The notes beneath the pieces are model-generated. The model was not told where the DNA came from. It did not search any database and saw only the letters and a program-made list of their open reading frames with translations. A DNA stretch of 64,000 nt. It comes from Streptomyces cellostaticus (GTDB lineage: Bacteria > Actinomycetota > Actinomycetes > Streptomycetales > Streptomycetaceae). A program made the translations under genes and the position numbers. Within the stretch, counting starts at the first letter, position 1. Each line of letters opens with the position of its first letter. The stretch lies in assembly GCF_023630175.1 (NCBI RefSeq), contig NZ_JALLIN010000019.1, positions 62,001 through 126,000 on the forward strand, written 5' to 3'. Positions 63,169 to 64,000 of the stretch are shown piece after piece.

Positions 63169-64000
63169 ATGTATCGGGGGGAAGGAGACGATCGGGAAGA
63201 TCGCTCCCAAGGGAGTGCACCTGCGGTAGTGGAGGATGTCTCACCTGGCGGAGGCGTCCTGGCCGTGATCGCAGTGGACGACCCCCGTACCTACGGGTTC
63301 GCGGACGGTATCAGGCAACAGTTGGACGTCGTGAGGGGCTGGTGGGCGGCCGGCTCCCGCGAGGGGTTCAGCGAGCGCTACGTCGAGCCGCACGCGCGTC
63401 ATGACATCGAACGCTTTCTCGATGAGTATCGCGTCAGAGAAACGCCCACGGACGTGCCTCTAGTGCTCTTCATCTCCTCGCACGGAGAGCTTGGACGATC
63501 ACAGCGGCACTTCCTCAGACTTCCCGCGACCAGGAGCAATCGTCTGCTGGCCACCAGCATGCCGACGAATGAGGCGGTGTTCGCGGCGCTGGACTCCCAT
63601 GCCCGAGACGTCCTGGTCATCGTCAACGCGTGCCATGCCGAAGGCATCAGCGCAGAGCTGCAGGCATGGAGAGCGGACCTGGACCTGGACCGAAACCGCA
63701 GCCTCAATGTCATCGCTACAACCGACGTGGAATCCCAGGTCCAGGCACTGGAGTTCGCCACCATCCTCAGCAAAGCCCACGAGCGCTTGCGCAGCGTCAG
63801 TCAGATCACCCGGCCGCATCTGACCATCGACGAGTTCATCGACGCCCTGGAGGAGGCGACCGCCGAGCTCAACATCGAACTGCACCTCACGGATCCCGAC
63901 GAGATGCTGCCCGGACCACAACCGGTACTCAGATCCAAGCCGGGCAAACGGCCACTGCCGACTCTGCCCAACCCGGGCTATAGACCGAAGCGAACATTCC
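63169..64000 (+). CDS. Caspase-like cysteine protease, N-terminal part (3' partial)
   Basis: The frame is open from the ATG at 63169 to the window end (277 codons); GTG at 63229 or 63265 are alternative starts, but the latter would cut the first strand. Caspase/CHAT-type core: GVLAVIAVDDPRTYGFADGI (first strand and helix, split here), VPLVLFISSHGELGR with His105, and VLVIVNACHAEG with Cys155, the dyad geometry of clan CD. After about residue 230 comes ITRPHLTIDEFIDALEEATAE, then a Pro/Lys linker at the edge of the window, probably leading to another domain. Codons such as AGA, CTA and TTG are used, unlike neighbours. Clan CD proteases of this kind are common in bacterial conflict and cell-death systems. 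Confidence 0.8.
   Translation, partial: MYRGEGDDREDRSQGSAPAVVEDVSPGGGVLAVIAVDDPRTYGFADGIRQQLDVVRGWWAAGSREGFSERYVEPHARHDIERFLDEYRVRETPTDVPLVLFISSHGELGRSQRHFLRLPATRSNRLLATSMPTNEAVFAALDSHARDVLVIVNACHAEGISAELQAWRADLDLDRNRSLNVIATTDVESQVQALEFATILSKAHERLRSVSQITRPHLTIDEFIDALEEATAELNIELHLTDPDEMLPGPQPVLRSKPGKRPLPTLPNPGYRPKRTF

Noticed and set aside
63491..63983. Short open frames inside the caspase-like gene
   Set aside because: They lie in other frames of the open caspase frame, which alone shows the SHG and NACHA motifs.

Overview
The window is chromosomal DNA of a Streptomyces or very close relative. It is uniformly GC-rich with third-position G/C bias, and it carries genus-typical genes: a sortase-anchored long chaplin, an SsgA-like sporulation protein, a melC1-melC2 tyrosinase pair, a SigB-type sigma factor, a streptophobe-like membrane protein, an SPW-repeat protein and an exo-glucosaminidase of the CsxA type. 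I see no rRNA, tRNA or CRISPR array and no insertion sequence.

Region 1 (1-12535) is the right end of a modular polyketide cluster. A giant synthase enters from the left (end of a KR, ACP, then KS-AT-DH-KR-ACP) and ends in a condensation domain plus an FkbH-type HAD domain. It is followed by a carrier protein-thioester reductase protein with an unusual C-terminal extension, and by a translationally coupled alpha/beta hydrolase with a cysteine nucleophile. The likely logic is that a three-carbon unit is placed on the last carrier, joined to the polyketide by the C domain, and released by reduction.

Region 2 (12.6-37 kb) is ordinary chromosome. It holds secreted enzymes (S33 aminopeptidase, GH2 exo-glucosaminidase next to an amino-acid permease with a CsnR-like operator), the chaplin, acetyltransferases, a photolyase-SDR operon, aldo/keto reductases, a BlaI-M56 peptidase pair, adenosine deaminase, and a LysR regulator divergent from an aldo/keto reductase.

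Region 3 (37-46.8 kb) is signalling. A two-FHA ABC exporter, a small protein and a Ser/Thr kinase are translationally overlapped in one operon. Next come a streptophobe protein, a DUF6777-like membrane protein, an anti-sigma-type ATPase, and a SigB-family sigma gene preceded by two SigB-type promoter matches.

Region 4 (46.8-61.2 kb) holds an epoxide hydrolase, VOC proteins, an RNase HI with a Zn-finger-like tail, the melC operon, a flavin monooxygenase, an MFS-TetR operon behind two copies of a perfect palindrome, an SsgA-like protein, a probable membrane pseudokinase and a PLP-dependent dehydratase.

Region 5 (61.7-64 kb) has clearly lower GC and rarer codons. It holds a cytosolic LCAT-like lipase divergent, with only 20 bp between start codons, from a caspase-like protease that runs off the window. 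This pair is the best candidate for an undescribed defence or cell-death system.
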